Assembly (NCBI RefSeq): GCF_028453695.1
Contig: NC_135774.1
Location: forward strand, 4,712,001-4,776,000
Direction of reading: 5' to 3'
Length of the DNA: 64,000 nt
Source: Augochlora pura
Taxonomy: Eukaryota; Arthropoda; Insecta; Hymenoptera; Halictidae
How positions within the stretch are numbered: the stretch's first letter is position 1; every line of letters begins with the position of its first letter. Below, piece after piece: positions 50,665 through 62,170 of the stretch. The position numbers were made by a program, and so were the translations under genes. The notes under the pieces are model-generated. The model was not told the origin of the DNA and did not search any database. It saw nothing but the letters and a program-made list of their open reading frames with translations.

Positions 50665-50856
50665 TTCTTTCGTTACGGCAATTCACTCCGCTAGAATGAC
50701 ACCACGGGACGGGTTATTTATAGTCTCATATTACATTGCATTATATTGTGTTATATGTATTTTATTTTTTGTATTGTATTGTATTCTATTGTATTCTGTA
50801 TATTATGTTTACATAATATTATATGCCGATTATAGTTGGCACCCGTAACGAAAGGG
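50665..50856. mobile_element. piggyBac-like MITE (192 bp) with TTAA duplication
   Basis: The left end is TTCTTTCGTTACGG; the right end, reverse-complemented, is CCCTTTCGTTACGG. Exact TTAA copies lie at 50661-50664 and 50857-50860. The interior has a TATTGTATTG-type microsatellite (50755-50800). The open frames across it are incidental. It belongs with the other short TTAA elements in this window by size and end structure, though its subterminal sequence differs. Confidence 0.8.
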
Positions 50857-50964
50857 TTAACGATATCACATTTGCCTGGCAATCTCGTTGAACGGTGTAT
50901 AGATCCTTTCAAACGAATTTCATTGACTTTGTGCAACGTTTTACAACATTTTCTGTATTAAAAA

Positions 50965-50991
50965 GTGTCCAAATATTTTCGTGAACGACAA
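50965..50991 (-). repeat. Solitary Tc1-like transposon end
   Basis: GTGTCCAAATATTTTCGTGAACGAC matches the right-end type of the 54.8-kb relic (CAAATACTTTTGTGAGCCAC). No partner end is apparent. Confidence 0.4.
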
Positions 50992-51089
50992 GAAATTTGA
51001 AACCGTTTAAGCGAATTTTCGAAAAGTTATTCTATTCTATACAGTACACAGAAACCTTTATACTGACTGTGTACATAGACTGTGCGACC

Positions 51090-51850
51090 GACGTGACAGT
51101 CAACATGTTAAGAGACGAATCGTTCGATGGTGTATAACAGATTCGTCTTCGCCGACATTCCTTGAAAGCTGTCGGAACATCGCGCGGGAAGTTCGTCGTT
51201 ATCGGTGACCGAAAGCTTTTGTGCTCCCGCGCGAGTATTTTGCGCGGTTAATCCTCTGCGCATGATGGATCTGCTCGCGGACGGCTCGCGAGATTTTTGC
51301 GCATCGATGCCGACGAAAGCCTCGAAGGATGAAAGGATCTGCGTGCGTGTTGGAGTGGCGGCGAACAGAGGGCCAGAAACTCATTTGGACAGTGACAAAT
51401 GGATCTATCGGTGCCGCGTACCCGCGTTAAATGTATCTCGTCGTGTTGCGATCAGACGGATGACTGCTGGTATCGGGCCACCTACATTTCGATTTCTTCG
51501 CCGGGGTTCTCGCCGTTATCTGCCGGTTGTCCGTGGACGCGGTTTTCCGATCCCATTACCCGCGTTATTTATTACCGCCCACCGCGTCAAAATAGCGCCG
51601 GACGACGTCAATGGAGGCGTCGTCTGATAATTATGAGCCACCCCGGGGATGGGAGAACAGAGAGATGATCGCCGCACCCGATCGACGATGTATGGGCAAG
51701 TTGTTTCAATCCGAATCTTTTTTTTCTCTCCAATGAAACATGCGTCGTCGATCGAGTACACTGGGACGAAAGAAATGCATACTTCGCTCGACGACTCCTA
51801 TTCATATACTGCTGTCTCGGATGAGCACTTCTCACAACGATATCTGTGAT
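51090..51850. other. GC-rich island
   Basis: A CpG-rich island containing overlapping frames on both strands, the longest of which is listed separately. Confidence 0.35.
51262..51627 (+). CDS. Doubtful ORF in a GC-rich island
   Basis: From the ATG at 51262 there are 121 open codons, beginning MMDLLADGSRDFCASMPTKA and later arginine-rich (FRFLRRGSRRYLPVV). No domain, signal peptide or repeat was recognised. Antiparallel frames overlap it, and GC-rich DNA readily produces frames of this length. It is kept only because it is among the longer ATG-started frames of the window. Confidence 0.12.
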   Translation: MMDLLADGSRDFCASMPTKASKDERICVRVGVAANRGPETHLDSDKWIYRCRVPALNVSRRVAIRRMTAGIGPPTFRFLRRGSRRYLPVVRGRGFPIPLPALFITAHRVKIAPDDVNGGVV

Positions 51851-52379
51851 CCAAAATAATTCTACACTACTCTTTTCTAATAGTTCGCATTCTTCTTTTA
51901 TCGTATGCCGTGCGTAATAAATTTTAGCAATTTCTAAATTACAAATCTTTAAAATCTAATCTCGTGAACAAAAAGTGTTTATATTTTATAAAATCATTTC
52001 TTATTCTTAGTGGATGTAGAATACAATATCGAAGTTCACCACCTATTTCGGGAACATTCTGTATAATTACCTTAAACTTTGTATAAGAATGTTCCATACG
52101 CGAATTTTCTTCTTATTTATTTATATAATCATAGTAAATATAATTAAATGAGCGTTGTATTTCGGATCTGTCACTATGACGTTATCGTTTAACTATAAAG
52201 CAAATTGTAAGAATATCAATATTAAAGTCACACAATTAGACTTTTCATTTAAATACGATCAAACAAAATTGATTTCCCTTTACCATTTGAAATTTTTGAG
52301 GTTATCGACGTGACACCCAAAGCGTTAAAGCCACAGCTATTTCGTGTTATTTTCTCTTATGAACAGTGAATAGAATCGA

Positions 52380-53200
52380 TTCGAAAGTTCGGCGCGTACA
52401 TCATCGAGTGCCCTACGCTAACCATTTTGCATAAGCACATTACGATCGAAGCCGAACAATGGCGGTCCTCCCTTTGTCAGTGGGAATAATTGCTTTCCAA
52501 AAATCGAGTTCCTGCCAGGCGGGCAGGATAATGCGGAAGGTGAGAAATTTGTTGGTTGTTCAGCGATAAAAAGCACACACGCGACACTGGCCGGAAGGAT
52601 GCGACCGCGCACTTACCGGCTTCCTGGCTGTGGTCGACCGTGTAAATCGGCGCCGAAATTAGCGTAAATCACACTGGAAAGCGTTTCGCTCGTGCACACG
52701 CCTCTTCTACCGGGTTATGTACAGTGTCCGGTGACTAGAATATAACCCGGTTTTTCGTCGAAAACCCCTCGCGCGCTGGTCCGCTTATCATGAATAATTC
52801 ATAACCGATACCCGGCGAAACTTCGGGGTGTTTGGCAAAGGAATAAAGAGGGAATGACAGGGATAGCAGAAGCTCAATGCCGAGGGGTGGGGCCTGGATC
52901 GGAAAGGGGAAGGAGGGACGAGCAAGAAGGGAATCCTAGGCGAAACGTCGATCGATCCGCCGAGAACCGATGAACGCAACCAACGTCTTGTAGGCGATGA
53001 TTTCTTAATTGGGAGGAGAGATAGAGAGAGAGAGAGCTTTCAAGAAACCGCCTCGGGGCTTCTCCTTCCCGTGGACGCGAGCAACTCGCTCGGCAATAAC
53101 ATTGCCGAAGCCTGGTGGCGTTTGTTCGACGCCTGACCATTGTCGAGCAATCTCGAGAATGTTAAACAAAGCGCTATTTGTTGACGGAAATGCATAACGG
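52380..53200. other. GC-rich island, no supported gene
   Basis: A CpG-rich island with a short GA run at about 53018-53034. Only small overlapping frames. The preceding 51850-52380 is AT-rich and empty. Confidence 0.35.
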
Positions 53201-53750
53201 TTTATTATCGGCTGAAGTAATAAGTAAAGCGAACAGTTCCTGCCCAGGAATGAGACAGAGATGGATACGTAATATCCTTACGAATATGGAAGAGATGCAA
53301 TTGTTTTGTTCGATGTATTTGAAAAAATATTCGAAACAATGCACAGCGGCTTAAGAAGCAAATAGGGGCCTATTTTCTGTCAAGAATTGAACTTTTCAAG
53401 TTTCGCGTTTCAACAAAATTTGTTCTCCTGTGTATCGACTATTCCTGAGAACTTCAAAAACCAGAATTATAGAAATATGCGACACATAATTGCAACATAT
53501 TTCAAAACAAATTGTATTATTTTTACCTTTGCTAGCTTCTTTGATAATTTCATTATCTTCGTTGCTATTCAATATTAGAAACGGAAAAAATTTACCGATT
53601 GCGAACGTGTTAACAACTTCATACACATAACTTTGCGATTAGATACAGCGTTGTAAAGGCAAAAATATAAAATTGAGATTAAAACTAATTGTTTCAATTA
53701 CATGTTGCAAAATATCAAAACGCAAGTTCTTGCTATGCTTTTATAGATAT
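53201..53750. other. AT-rich noncoding stretch
   Basis: AT-rich with antiparallel short frames at 53387-53626. Nothing recognised. Confidence 0.45.
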
Positions 53751-54805
53751 ACAATAACGCAAAAGTATCCCCACACCTTCTAAAACGGTGTAATTTTTTT
53801 AAGTCTGCTCTAAGTAACTTGAATCTTTTGTGAATTTTAAAGGGCCGAGTTCACTGTGTATAATGACTAAAATACTTTTTCTTCTTAATTTTACTGTAGG
53901 TAGTAAACGGACTAACGATATGTACACTGGTGCCGAATGAATAGAGTTACTTCAATCTACATATATGCAGGGCGGACCATGCAACTTGTGCACCTCTTAT
54001 GACTTCCAAAATATGCGCTGCACGAAAAAATGTCGTATACAAAAGATACATGGTTTGAAGGAGCACAATGCGTGGTGCATTTATTTTTGGTGCAGGTGAA
54101 AGCATTTCGAAGATTTGAGGCACAATTTTGTTTGTTTTTTTTTTTTTTGACAGAATACTATATTTTTTACATCAAAATGTGGAAAAATATCGAATCGTCT
54201 GTAAAAAAATTTATCAATCTTTCTTAGCCCTAAACCTAATCGCTAACAAGTAATTTCAATTTACTTCTTGAAAATTTTTTAAATATAAAACGTAATAGAT
54301 ATAAAACATATTGATAACATAAAATACATAAGCTGTATTGGTTTGAGACTGTAGGCATCTAGTCGAGCGGGGAATCTTTGTGTTTATCAATGATATAATA
54401 GACAAAACGAAGTGCTTACTTTTGCAGGAAAATTTAGAAAACAGAATATTGAAAATGAATTTAGCAAACAATTATTGAAGCAAACAATGATCTGAAGCAT
54501 GCTGCTAAAATAGGCAAAGAATGCATATTGTATAATGTTGTACACGTGTTGCCACATCCACCGCAAAGTCCCGACTTAAACTCCATTAAACATGTATGGA
54601 ATGAAGTCGAGAAACGATTAAGAAATACGGTTATTACTTCAATAGAAGCGTTAAAACGAAATATTATTGAAATATGGCAATCAATAGATTCAAAAAAAAC
54701 TTAGAGTTTTTATGAAAGATCAACTTTCTATTAAAACCTTTAATCGTTCAATTTAAATAACTATTAAATATTCCTTTCAAATACTTTTGTGAGCCACTTC
54801 TGGTA
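53751..54805 (+). mobile_element. Degenerate Tc1-like transposon
   Basis: The left end AACGCAAAAGTATCCCCACACC and the right end (reverse-complemented) GTGGCTCACAAAAGTATTTG resemble one another and the ends at 19.2 and 50.97 kb. The interior carries a decayed transposase C-terminus at 54380-54704. A block at 53967-53999 (GGGCGGACCATGCAACTTGTG) looks foreign to Tc1 elements and may be a separate insertion. Boundaries are approximate. Confidence 0.65.
54380..54704 (+). pseudogene. Tc1-like transposase C-terminal fragment
   Basis: The first part reads VFINDIIDKTKCLLLQENLENRI, then NLANNY, matching the region before the second catalytic acid in Tc1 transposases. A frame change follows. The second part reads NNDLKHAAKIGKECILYNVV, then PPQSPDLNSIKHVWNEVEKRL, ending at TAG 54702-54704. 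In relatives this segment reads QDNDPKHTA and SPDLNPIENLW. Here the aspartate position is replaced by asparagine, and the catalytic glutamate of PIEN is a lysine (SIKH). The copy is therefore truncated, frameshifted and catalytically dead. Confidence 0.85.
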
Positions 54806-56815
54806 CGAGTTTTCGATAAATGTACTGTAAAAACTATATATTTTCTTAAAATATTTTCTACTTTCACTTACGTAATCTTAAGATCAATCCTCGTTATGTG
54901 TGTAACATGATATTAAATGCTTCAATTTAACATATATATATATGCTTATACAATATTGTACGAACGATTGTTGTGAAAGTTTTGTGAAGCATCAATTAAA
55001 CCAATGTGTACGTAGCATATTGTGAAAGGCAGTAATCATAGATGTAGACACTACGGTTCAGCGAATTCTAAACCATTCACCGGACATAGATCCATCGTAC
55101 AGCAATACCAGAGAGATCTAGTAACATAAACCCATGCTTAATTCCTGAAATCCGATATAAAGCTGAGAAATTACAGAAGCATCATCATAATAGTAACAAT
55201 ACGTCTTCATTATGGGCACATCACCCCATACAGTGATGCAACGGAATATCATCTATCTTCAACGTAACTCTAAAGACTAATAAATAGATACATAACATCT
55301 GAATACTAAAATTGGGCACTAGTCTCATGAAAAGTCAATTTTGGCACTAGAACTAACGGGACCTAGACGCGATGAGTGTATATTGTCTTACAACAATGAT
55401 TATATCTCTATTATAATATATGCTTGGACAAAGAAGTTTATCACAATATCTTTCATGATAAGTTTTTTTTTTACAATTTCAATAATTCTAGGAGATTGTA
55501 GAAAATCGTTACGACTGGTTTGGTAATTCTAGCATTAATCTCGACTTGGTGATTATTAAACAGCGGATTTTATGCATTTATGGTAAAAATGTATAAATGA
55601 AACGCCGAACAGTGAAAACATTTAAAAAATTTTTAAATCCTGTTGTATTAATTCGAACTTCTTAAAATATCCAGTTTAATATCAGCGCCAATATCTAGCA
55701 ACTGTTGCAGACGAATTCTATTTTGTAGTTTAGTGACTATGCCTACTGAACCGTGAGGAATACTGAGACTACTAAGACGGTAATGAACAAAGTGCTGAAA
55801 GTAAAGCAAGGAAAGTGAGAGGACATGTCAAGGTTAAAAAAGAAATTATATTTCTTTCAAAGTTTAACATGCAACATGTTACGCAATTTACGCTGTCCGG
55901 CCGATAACAAAATAGAAGATACATACTGATTTCTTAACAAAGACTATACATTCTACTTGAGGCAACTTTTCTTAATGCGAATAGAACTTTTCATAATGAA
56001 TTTAGGATGGGAGTGGGCGAAAACTTTGAAAGTTTTGCAGCAATAAGATACAATACTGTTATTATACAATGTTGTTGCAAGATAAAAGGGGAACCAACGT
56101 TACCAACGTTATTAAAACTGTTCTACAAGCAGAATTAAAATAACAATTTTACTGTTTCAGATTTCGTGCATAGCGCTTTATCGTAAATACGTATGATTAA
56201 TGTTATATAAAATATTAATCACTGATATCAACGTGCTCTAACCCAAATTTTGGAAAATAAATAATATCGATTTTTATACTAAATATACGTATACGATTTT
56301 CCTTTTAAAATATTCAGATATTTATTGAACCGAATTTTCCATGCGTCATTGTTCGAAACAAATATACAATGGTTTTGTTATTCGGAAAGCCATTTTGATG
56401 ATTTATTTTATGAAAACGCAAGAGAAAAGTTCGTCATTGAAATTACAATACAAATAAATCATTTTTCATTACTGGTCATTAATATAAAAACTTTAATACA
56501 TGATTTTGAATAATTATATGATTTCTAGTATCTACTTTTGTTTATTTAAATTTCTACAACCCTTTTTTGAATCTACCACATTTTGTCTTCGAAACTACGT
56601 GAAATATAGAGTGAAAAATGCTGTGGCAGAAACATGGTTGCAAAATTCAGGCAAGGCCAATTATTATTATGTAGAAGGCAACTCCTGCGCTGGTTAATTT
56701 TGATCGATTACACTATAGAGCGGAGTTTATGTATTTATGACAAAAATGAATAAAAGAAATAGAGAATACTGTAGGTAAGAGAAACAGTTAAGTGTATTGT
56801 GACATTATTATCGAA
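54806..56815. other. AT-rich stretch with a dispersed motif
   Basis: No gene. The motif GCGGATTTTATGCATTTATG at 55563-55582 recurs diverged at 56720-56739 (GCGGAGTTTATGTATTTATG). Partial matches occur at 14801 and 49376. This may be a transposon end of unknown type. Confidence 0.35.
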
Positions 56816-56818
56816 TTA

Positions 56819-57184
56819 TTTTTTTTTTTTTTCTGCGTTTACAGTCGCATCAACCACCAGATGGGTTATTAGCGACTCAAGACAGAGTTAAAGTTTGTGA
56901 TACAGTTGGGACTGCTTCAGGAAATGCAGTAACTTCTCCATTGCTTCTTTGTTCTTCAGTGTGTTTTCTAAAGGAGGTCTAATATTGTAGTGTTGTCTTT
57001 CCCATCGGTCAATTTTACAGTGTAGGATGATGTGCTCAACTGTCAGAGGAGTGTTGCATATACCACAGATTGGTGGTTCTTCTTTGTTGAGGAGGTATTT
57101 GTGGGTAAGTTTCGTATGTCCTAGTATTATCCTTGAAACCGCGACTTGATCGTGTCTTGGAAGTGTGTGAGATATGCTCTTTAT
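56819..57184 (-). mobile_element. 5'-truncated non-LTR retrotransposon 3' end
   Basis: On the minus strand an open reading runs from 57184 to the TAA at 56888-56890, followed by about 55 bases of 3' untranslated sequence and a 14-base A tail (T14 at 56819-56832). The protein reads ILGHTKLTHKYLLNKEEPPI, then CGICNTPLTVEHIILHC, the C-terminal Cys/His motif found after the reverse transcriptase and RNase H regions of Jockey/I/R1-type ORF2 proteins. Only about 99 codons remain, consistent with 5' truncation during target-primed reverse transcription. The exact clade cannot be set from this piece. Confidence 0.87.
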
Positions 57185-57189
57185 TTATT

Positions 57190-57600
57190 TTATTATTAAC
57201 CATTTCAGAACATTTTTATTTAACCTTCGGATACTTCTGTTGTTTAGACTTACATAAATGGCTTCATGAAGTAGACAAACTGCAAATATCTGCGCAGGCT
57301 TTATATTTTTATATAAAATACAATACAATATTTTTTATAAATTATAAGTTTTATTAATTTACGTAAACAACAAAGCAGCAATAGTAATTAATTAGGGATT
57401 TAGTGTAATAATACCATTCGCTCAATTTATCGTAAATTAATCCCAGAATTTCAACCAAAAACATTGCTCTTTTAAAAAATAAGTCATAAGCTAAATCACT
57501 ATATGTGGCTTTCGTTAAATATATGATTTAACAGCAAATCAGGCAATAATTTCCACATTGATCCAAGAAACTGAAAAAAAGTCTATTCGACCGAAAATTA
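57190..57600. other. AT-rich noncoding stretch
   Basis: AT-rich flank of the retrotransposon fragment. Nothing recognised. Confidence 0.45.
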
Positions 57601-58720
57601 TCGGACGCCACCGTGCAGGGACGAGCAATTTGTTTAGAAGATATTCGCGAAAATATCCTCGGTTCGGTTCAGCATCGAACAGCTTAATCCTCTAACGAAC
57701 AATCGTTCGGTCGAGATGTATTCCAAGCTCGAGGGGGATTTCCCCAGAAAAAATACGGTATCGGAAAGGAGTTACATAGCGTTGAGGCAAACGTACGAGA
57801 AGAATCGGGCACGAGAGGTTGTGCATTTTACTGTCTTGGGCAGTAAAGCTGGTTCCGCCAGGGCCGGGTACAAATCAAATCGAGAGGAGGTACGAGGGGA
57901 TTTCGCGAAACGATCGAGTGAAGGAATTCTTGGATACCGCCCGGCCACGTATATATTCTGCGGCGTCTCTTGATCTGCCCTCCTTTTTCTTACCCGTTCC
58001 TTGGCAAGCAATGGTCGGAATGGAAAGACCGAGGAGTGGAAGATAAAGTTGTCGCAGCCTGTAAAGTCTAGAAGTATCCAGTGGAGGCAAAAATAAACGT
58101 AAGTTTACACGGGAAATTTGTGAGCTTGAGCCGCGCTGCAACCGAGGAAAGTAGAAGGGAGAGAAAGAGAGTCGCCGTAGTGGTCAGAGCGAGTTGAACC
58201 GAACCAAAAGGGGTAAAAGAAACGTAGAGCAACGGCTGTGGTGGAGGAAAACGACGCCACGCTCGCGAAGAAGAAACGCTGAGATAGGGAGGGTCAAGAG
58301 CTCCCGGTTATTTGAGAGATTGAAATTCGAGCCGCTCCGCCGCTCGAACGGTCCTCCTTATTTACGAGATTTTCAATTATTCTAGCCGGCCCTGCTGCTC
58401 CTTTTCATTTTTCTCTGGCGCAACGACGCCACGTGCTCGTGACGTGTCTGCGCGTTACGACGTTCTCGGCCGCAATTGCCGTCGATGCGCAAGTCCTCCG
58501 ACACCTCATCCAACGTTATCGTGCGCTGCGAAACGTCAGACCGTCGAACAATTCTGTTCACACTTGGTCGACCGGCAGACAGACACTCATAAATTAGCAA
58601 TCGGAAATGTTTTCGGAAAAAACGACTGTCGGACACGGCTCACGTCGAATCGAATTAGAGACTTGACGTGATGCGTCGGTTCGGAGTCAATGTGGTTGCC
58701 GAAGCAGTCGTTTTTCATGG
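57601..58720. other. GC-rich island, no supported gene
   Basis: A CpG-rich island with many overlapping frames of 60-90 codons on both strands, none with a domain. It could be a promoter or conserved noncoding region. Confidence 0.35.
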
Positions 58721-59980
58721 CAATGGCACGATTGTCCTATGGAAACGAATTGATGGTCGTTTTCTATATATTTTGCAGTTACTGTGGAACCTCGATTAGC
58801 CAGGCTAATCATAGTGATATAAATATTCAGATCGTAAGTAGATCGGTTACTTATTTCATCACTTAACAGACAAATTTTTAGTGTAGAAAGGTATACATTA
58901 CTCGAGTGATGCTCGGGGTAAACTGTAAAATGGATAAATGTTCTTATCTTTATTCGTTCTGTATATGAATTGTCTTTGATAGATTATAGATCAAAATTAT
59001 TTAAATACGCTTTGTATGAAATTATTACTATTTTGTACAACGTATAGCATTACGTATAGATCACTTCAGATTGAATTATTTCTACGTAAAGTATGTTCAG
59101 ATAACAGAGATCTCAGGTATCGGACGTTCTGCTAATCGAGATTTATTGTATTTAAGTATATTTTCGGATCATATAATTATTGATTGGTATGGTTTCGCGT
59201 GTTATAACTGTAAAGAGTACTTGTTGAAGTTCGCTTTTTATTATTTATCTTCCGTCTACGATTACTCTAATTTATAACGTCACTGAAATTTGTAATTTAA
59301 TTTAAATTTCTTCAAATCTTTTATTCATTCGTCATCTATATTCAGCAGTGTAGAAACAATAGAGAATCCTACATACAAATTTTATTGCTAGTTGTCTTTT
59401 AGTGTCAGCAGACAGCGCTCAAAACGATAAATGAAAACTTTGATCTTTCTCGTATTAATTTTTCTCTTAAAAACTTAGTAACGTGTTATTACAAGTTATT
59501 ATAATTAACAGATTGATTGCCAAACCAAAACCCGTAGAAATCGCACAAATTAATTAATTGGCATGTGTAATGATTCGGAAACCTCTGTTAATCTTCCAGC
59601 ATCCGCGAACCTGAATGGCTTCGCAAGTACAATACAATCATAGTAATGAAATTTTAGTTTGAGTAGGATTGAATGTCGTGATAATAACTGAAACTACAGG
59701 AACATTATACACGACAAGATTAACTAGTCGTTCAACGAGATTCCAGAGAACTCTGTTTGCTCGAATAATATATTAACAGACAGCAATATTTCTTTCCTGC
59801 TCAAATGTTAATATTTCTACACATTTCTGCCTGAAAAGTATCTACAATCGGTGAACAAAGTGTTTGCGGATCTTTTATCCCTCCCAAAATAGGATAACTT
59901 ATTCGTAATTGAGTCAAAAAATCTGAATTTGATTGAGATGTTAAAGGCATTGGTTTACCAGACAATGGTAAAAAATTAAT
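58721..59980. other. AT-rich noncoding stretch
   Basis: AT-rich. The frame at 59071-59277 has no recognisable features. Nothing else is seen. Confidence 0.45.
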
Positions 59981-59984
59981 TTCA

Positions 59985-60395
59985 CAAACTGCAATTAGTT
60001 GAAACGATGAAACAAATTAAAAGATGTTTTTCAACTCTTTGATCTGAATCTTTAACAAAAATTTTTAAAATTATTTTTAAAGATCTCAATAACTTATGTA
60101 CCTACTGAAAATTTCATCGAAACAGACTGACCTTGAGGTAAGTTGTAAGCAATTAAAGATCGTGAAAACACACTTTTTTATGAATTTTAAGGAAAAACAA
60201 GTAATTATTATCTTTTTCCAATAGCCATAGCTTGAATATGCGTTAACCGATCTCAATCAATGTTTCAGCATCTATAAAAGTTACCGATATCTATAAAATA
60301 AATTTTTAAATTTTCGTTGTAGACTCGAATAAAAAGTTGAGAAACATTTCTCGATGCTTTTGACATGCAAACCAATTGCAATTTTTCCAAACAAT
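59985..60395. repeat. Foldback repeat with about 150-bp inverted arms
   Basis: The left arm (59985-60135), reverse-complemented, reads TTCGATGAAATTTTCAGTAGG and TTTGTTTCATCGTTTCAAC. The right arm (60235-60395) reads TTAACCGATCTCAATCAATG, TTTCAGCATCTATA and, later, GCAAACCAATTGC. Both match the single arm at 49690-49860. The spacer is about 100 bp. Divergence between arms is substantial, so it is an old element. No superfamily is assigned. Confidence 0.6.
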
Positions 60396-60557
60396 AGTTT
60401 AGCTGTTGTCTAGTGAACTAATCCCTCTAACATTCGAAAAAAATTTAGAACGCTTGAGACAATTAAAAACGTTATGAAGACCGATGTCCTATCTAGCGAC
60501 TAAAATCTAGTAACCGAAAGGTAGAGCAAATAAAATATCTGACGGTCGTCGTCTGAG

Positions 60558-60963
60558 GAAAACAATCTGTTAAAAGACCAACGGTGACACTTGTGAAAGG
60601 TGCAGGCGACAAGTTGACATTTCGCGATGGTTCAAGAGGCAGTTTTTCAAACCTGTATTACACGGATAGTCGCATTGGCCCTGTGAGCAGAGTCGATGAT
60701 CTTGAAGGACGTTCCCCAAATATTCCAAAGCTATCGAAAATGTCATCTGTAGAGGACATGCTGCCCTTTTGGCGTCTCCGTTAACAACGACAGACGACGT
60801 ATCGTTCGAGTCGTCGAAGTTGATTAAAGGAGTCCGTAGGCGGTGTGACGTTTCTCAACCGAGAACAGCCAGCAGGAAGAAGGAGGCTGAAGAAATCGAA
60901 AACCCTCAAAGGCGTGCCAAATCTGCATAAAGACCTGGCTGATGAAGAGATGATATTTTGGAT
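60558..60963 (+). pseudogene. Coding-like segment, candidate exon or pseudogene, unknown
   Basis: After an acceptor-like GTCGTCGTCTGAG ending at 60557, a frame stays open to the TAA at 60782-60784 and reads KQSVKRPTVTLVKGAGDKLT, FRDGSRGSFSNLYYTD, SRVDDLEGRSPNIPKL and SSVEDMLPFWRLR. Residue balance and codon choice look like protein rather than chance. A second frame continues (LTTTDDVSFESSKLIKGVRRR), and then a third (GGVTFLNREQPAGRRRLKK, SKTLKGVPNLHKDLADEEMI) to the TGA at 60964. The pattern suggests either a true terminal exon ending at 60784 or a frameshifted pseudogene. I do not recognise the family, and no ATG is present. Confidence 0.35.
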
Positions 60964-60997
60964 TTGACCATAGTTCGTGTATCTCCTACTGCGGAAC

Positions 60998-61036
60998 TCT
61001 CGTCGACGACGACGACGACGCCGACGACGGCGACAA
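60998..61036 (+). repeat. (CGA)n microsatellite
   Basis: CGACGA units with CCG/CGG interruptions. They produce the arginine run in one short frame. Confidence 0.85.
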
Positions 61037-61289
61037 CGTTTTAAGGGGAAACTTTCTGCCGGCAGACGAATTAATCACACATGGCTCCGTCTGAACTCCA
61101 TAGCGCATTTAATCCGCCGGAATTTACTGTGCGCCGAAGTTTACGGCACTTTGGAATTCACGATTCCATTTTCCGCGCAATTAGCGCCGACTCCGTAATA
61201 CTCGCTTGTCTCTCGACAGTTTTAATAATTTCGATGCCTCGCCGAACAAAATTCCCGAATTCTACCCGGTCTCCGCGCGCCGCGCACTA

Positions 61290-61966
61290 GTACCGATCGC
61301 GATTCTAACGAATCAAGTGTACTGAAACGAATGTGTTATATTTATTGAACGAGTGTTTATCAACGTATAACGAGCTAGTTCATATTTTTCATATTTTGTA
61401 GAAACACAATATTTTTCTTTTATCATTCCAGATAACAGTTCCGTTATTATTGCATTTACGAAAAAATGTCGAAGGAGAAAGATAAATAGCTCAAAGAACA
61501 CTACATTTGTAGGCTCTTAGAACTTTCATAAGTGAACCAATGTACGTGCAATTAACAATTGCATCACTCTTTTATATAGAAATACACATTTTTTATTCGA
61601 CAGACCGATTCATCTTTCATTTTACGTACAAAATTATTAGGGTTTCGTGGCACAAAGAAATGATCTGTTCTCGTGATATTTTCAAAAAATGTCTTTACCG
61701 AAGAAGATACATAAACACTTTTCCATTACATTATAAACATTTCTGATAATTAAATTGCACATGATAATTCAACCGCAAGGTGCGGATATGTTTCAGATTT
61801 ACATCTTCATTATAATGTATTGTTAATAATAGTAATAATGATATCTGATAAAATTTGTCGCTGGTTGAACTTTCTCGTCGCCAACAGTACATCAGACTCA
61901 AATTTTCAAAGCGCTTGTAGGCTTTCTTAGATGTCTGGAAGTTTAAATGACTTGGTATGCAAAGGA
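61290..61966. other. AT-rich noncoding stretch
   Basis: AT-rich with short frames only. Nothing recognised. Confidence 0.45.
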
Positions 61967-61970
61967 TTAA

Positions 61971-62166
61971 CCCTTTTCACTCGAAGTTATCTTATCATCG
62001 AAACCAGTGTAAAGCTTTCAATATATAGTATTTTTGTTCTCTATTATTTTGTACACTTTTAACAACTGCTTAAATATGTAACTTGTTTCATAATGTAAAA
62101 ATTACTTCAGAAAATAACGCACCAATTTTTAGTGGTGTCCCAGAGTTGCCACTTGTCGACGAAGGG
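61971..62166. mobile_element. piggyBac-like MITE (196 bp)
   Basis: The left end is CCCTTTTCACTCGAAG after TTAA (61967-61970). The right end, reverse-complemented, is CCCTTCGTCGACAAGTGGCAAC, followed outside by TTGG where TTAA is expected. The block GTGGCAACTCTGGGACACCACTAAAAATTG inside the right end aligns with the left subterminal block of the 17.2-kb element. It is the same family with one mutated flank. Confidence 0.75.
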
Positions 62167-62170
62167 TTGG

